This document shows, piece by piece, positions 63,289-64,000 of a stretch of DNA of 64,000 nt. The translations under genes and the position numbers were made by a program. The DNA lies in assembly GCA_963803125.1 (NCBI GenBank), contig CAWDLR010000002.1, positions 1,116,001 through 1,180,000 on the forward strand, given 5' to 3'. Source of the DNA: G963675935 sp963803125. GTDB lineage: Bacteria; Planctomycetota; Planctomycetia; Pirellulales; Thermoguttaceae. A model generated the notes under the pieces. That model saw only the letters and a list, made by a program, of their open reading frames with translations. It had not been told where the DNA came from and searched no databases. The stretch's first letter is position 1, and every line of letters begins with the position of its first letter.

Positions 63289-64000
63289 TCACGCCCGCCA
63301 CGGCCGTTTGCGGCCGGCGGCCGCCTTCAGGCTGGCGATGGCCACCTTCACGTCGGCCTCGACCTGGAAATCGAACATGCCGGCCATCACGAAGTCGGCC
63401 CCGCCGCGGAAGGCGTGCGAAAAGGCGACCTGCGGCGGGATCGCCCCGGCCGCCATCACCTTGAAGGCGATCCAGGGCTTTTCGATTTTCTGCATGTAGG
63501 CCACCGTCTCCTCGGGATTGTTGCACCACATGCCGTCGTTGTTGGCGTCGTGGTCGTCGCCGTGCCAGCCGAACCAGTCGTATTCCTGCCGCCGCGGCTT
63601 GGGCGTGGCCGACCAGTAGCGGTCGATGTGCAGCGTTTTGACGTAGAACTCGGCGTTCAGCTTGGCGGCCTCGCACGCCTTGACCATGTTCAGCGAATGC
63701 CCGCCCACGCCGGCCGGCACGCCCTGGGCCTTGATCAGATCGACCATCTGCCCGATCACCTCGATCCGCCCGCCGTTCATCATGTGGCCGTCGGTATCGC
63801 CGCCGTGCGAATAGAGCATCGTCGCTCCCTGCTCGATCCGCAGCTTGATCTCGTCGTTCATTTTCGTCTTGTCCGCGATGATCGGCAGGCAGGCGATGGT
63901 CTGGATCTTCGAGCTGCGGGACTTGTTGTACTTCAGTATGGTCTCCCACGCCCGCGGATCGATCTGGATCGTGTTGACGCCGCAGTCCTCGGCCAAGTCC
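63289..64000 (-). CDS. TIM-barrel-like protein of unknown function (C-terminal part, runs off the right edge)
   Basis: 237 codons from the right edge to the stop at 63289; the N-terminus is outside the window. Visible features are IQTIACLPIIADKTKMNDEI, ATMLYSHGGDTDGHMMNGGR, GVPAGVGGHSLNMVKACEAA, FYVKTLHIDRYWSATPKP and IAFKVMAAGAIPPQVAFSHA, the rhythm of beta/alpha-barrel strands ending in Gly, with candidate metal ligands (H-G-G-D-T-D-G-H). It reads like conserved planctomycete proteins annotated only as hypothetical. The substrate is unknown. It is followed by the palindrome cluster at 63172. Confidence 0.65.
   Translation of the reverse strand, partial: DLAEDCGVNTIQIDPRAWETILKYNKSRSSKIQTIACLPIIADKTKMNDEIKLRIEQGATMLYSHGGDTDGHMMNGGRIEVIGQMVDLIKAQGVPAGVGGHSLNMVKACEAAKLNAEFYVKTLHIDRYWSATPKPRRQEYDWFGWHGDDHDANNDGMWCNNPEETVAYMQKIEKPWIAFKVMAAGAIPPQVAFSHAFRGGADFVMAGMFDFQVEADVKVAIASLKAAAGRKRPWRA

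Overview
The window looks like a chromosomal segment of a Planctomycetota bacterium (Pirellulales-like), probably from a metagenome or long-read assembly. This is inferred from high GC, a PEP-CTERM protein, giant secreted proteins with no recognisable family, csrA, many polysaccharide enzymes, and a heavy load of palindromic repeats found both between and inside genes. No search was run; all family calls come from motifs seen in the translated sequence.

Layout. 1-11.6 kb (minus strand): the start of a secreted protein, rimI, a block of giant envelope proteins (6963-10451 and 4744-6966, which continues in frame past a lone TGA to 1348), and an inositol-monophosphatase-family enzyme. 11.7-19.4 kb: uxaC behind a leader with its own terminator, a NagB-like enzyme and a PIG-L deacetylase now separated by an IS4-family element, nested palindromes, and a heparinase-like lyase. 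19.5-27.4 kb: a beta-barrel protein, then a tight minus-strand operon of PqqD-like protein, ATP-grasp ligase, PLP decarboxylase, urea-transporter/M23 fusion and TPR protein. 27.5-38.5 kb: MFS, cupin, aldo/keto reductase, MATE, GH38, a second IS4-like element, a small membrane protein and GH16. 38.7-43.6 kb: csrA, a PilZ/DUF2294 group, a phytase-like esterase and a VTC-domain protein. 43.9-51.7 kb: a MITE related to the second IS, then a translationally coupled plus-strand operon (thymidylate-synthase-like, B12-type radical SAM, pyruvate-kinase-like/nucleotide-kinase fusion, RdgB-HIT-methyltransferase fusion, cysteine desulfurase), followed by a DUF4956 membrane protein. 52-64 kb: TolC and HlyD-like efflux parts, a PEP-CTERM protein, an HTH protein with a second B12-type radical SAM enzyme, tRNA-His, YihY, a PQQ-propeller protein, a HEAT protein, and a partial protein at the right edge.

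The most interesting candidate is the 44.0-50.9 kb operon. It combines a TS-like enzyme carrying Asp where thymidylate synthase has Asn, a nucleotide kinase fusion, an NTP-pyrophosphatase/HIT/methyltransferase fusion, a radical SAM enzyme and a sulfur donor, which together suggest an undescribed route to a modified pyrimidine nucleotide or nucleoside product. The second candidate is the 21.3-27.3 kb PqqD/ATP-grasp/decarboxylase/UT-M23 operon, which looks like a small amide or peptide pathway with its own export and wall-remodelling part.

About ten genes are broken by single indels while both halves remain well conserved. This suggests assembly indels at least as much as real decay, and frameshifted genes below should be read with that in mind.
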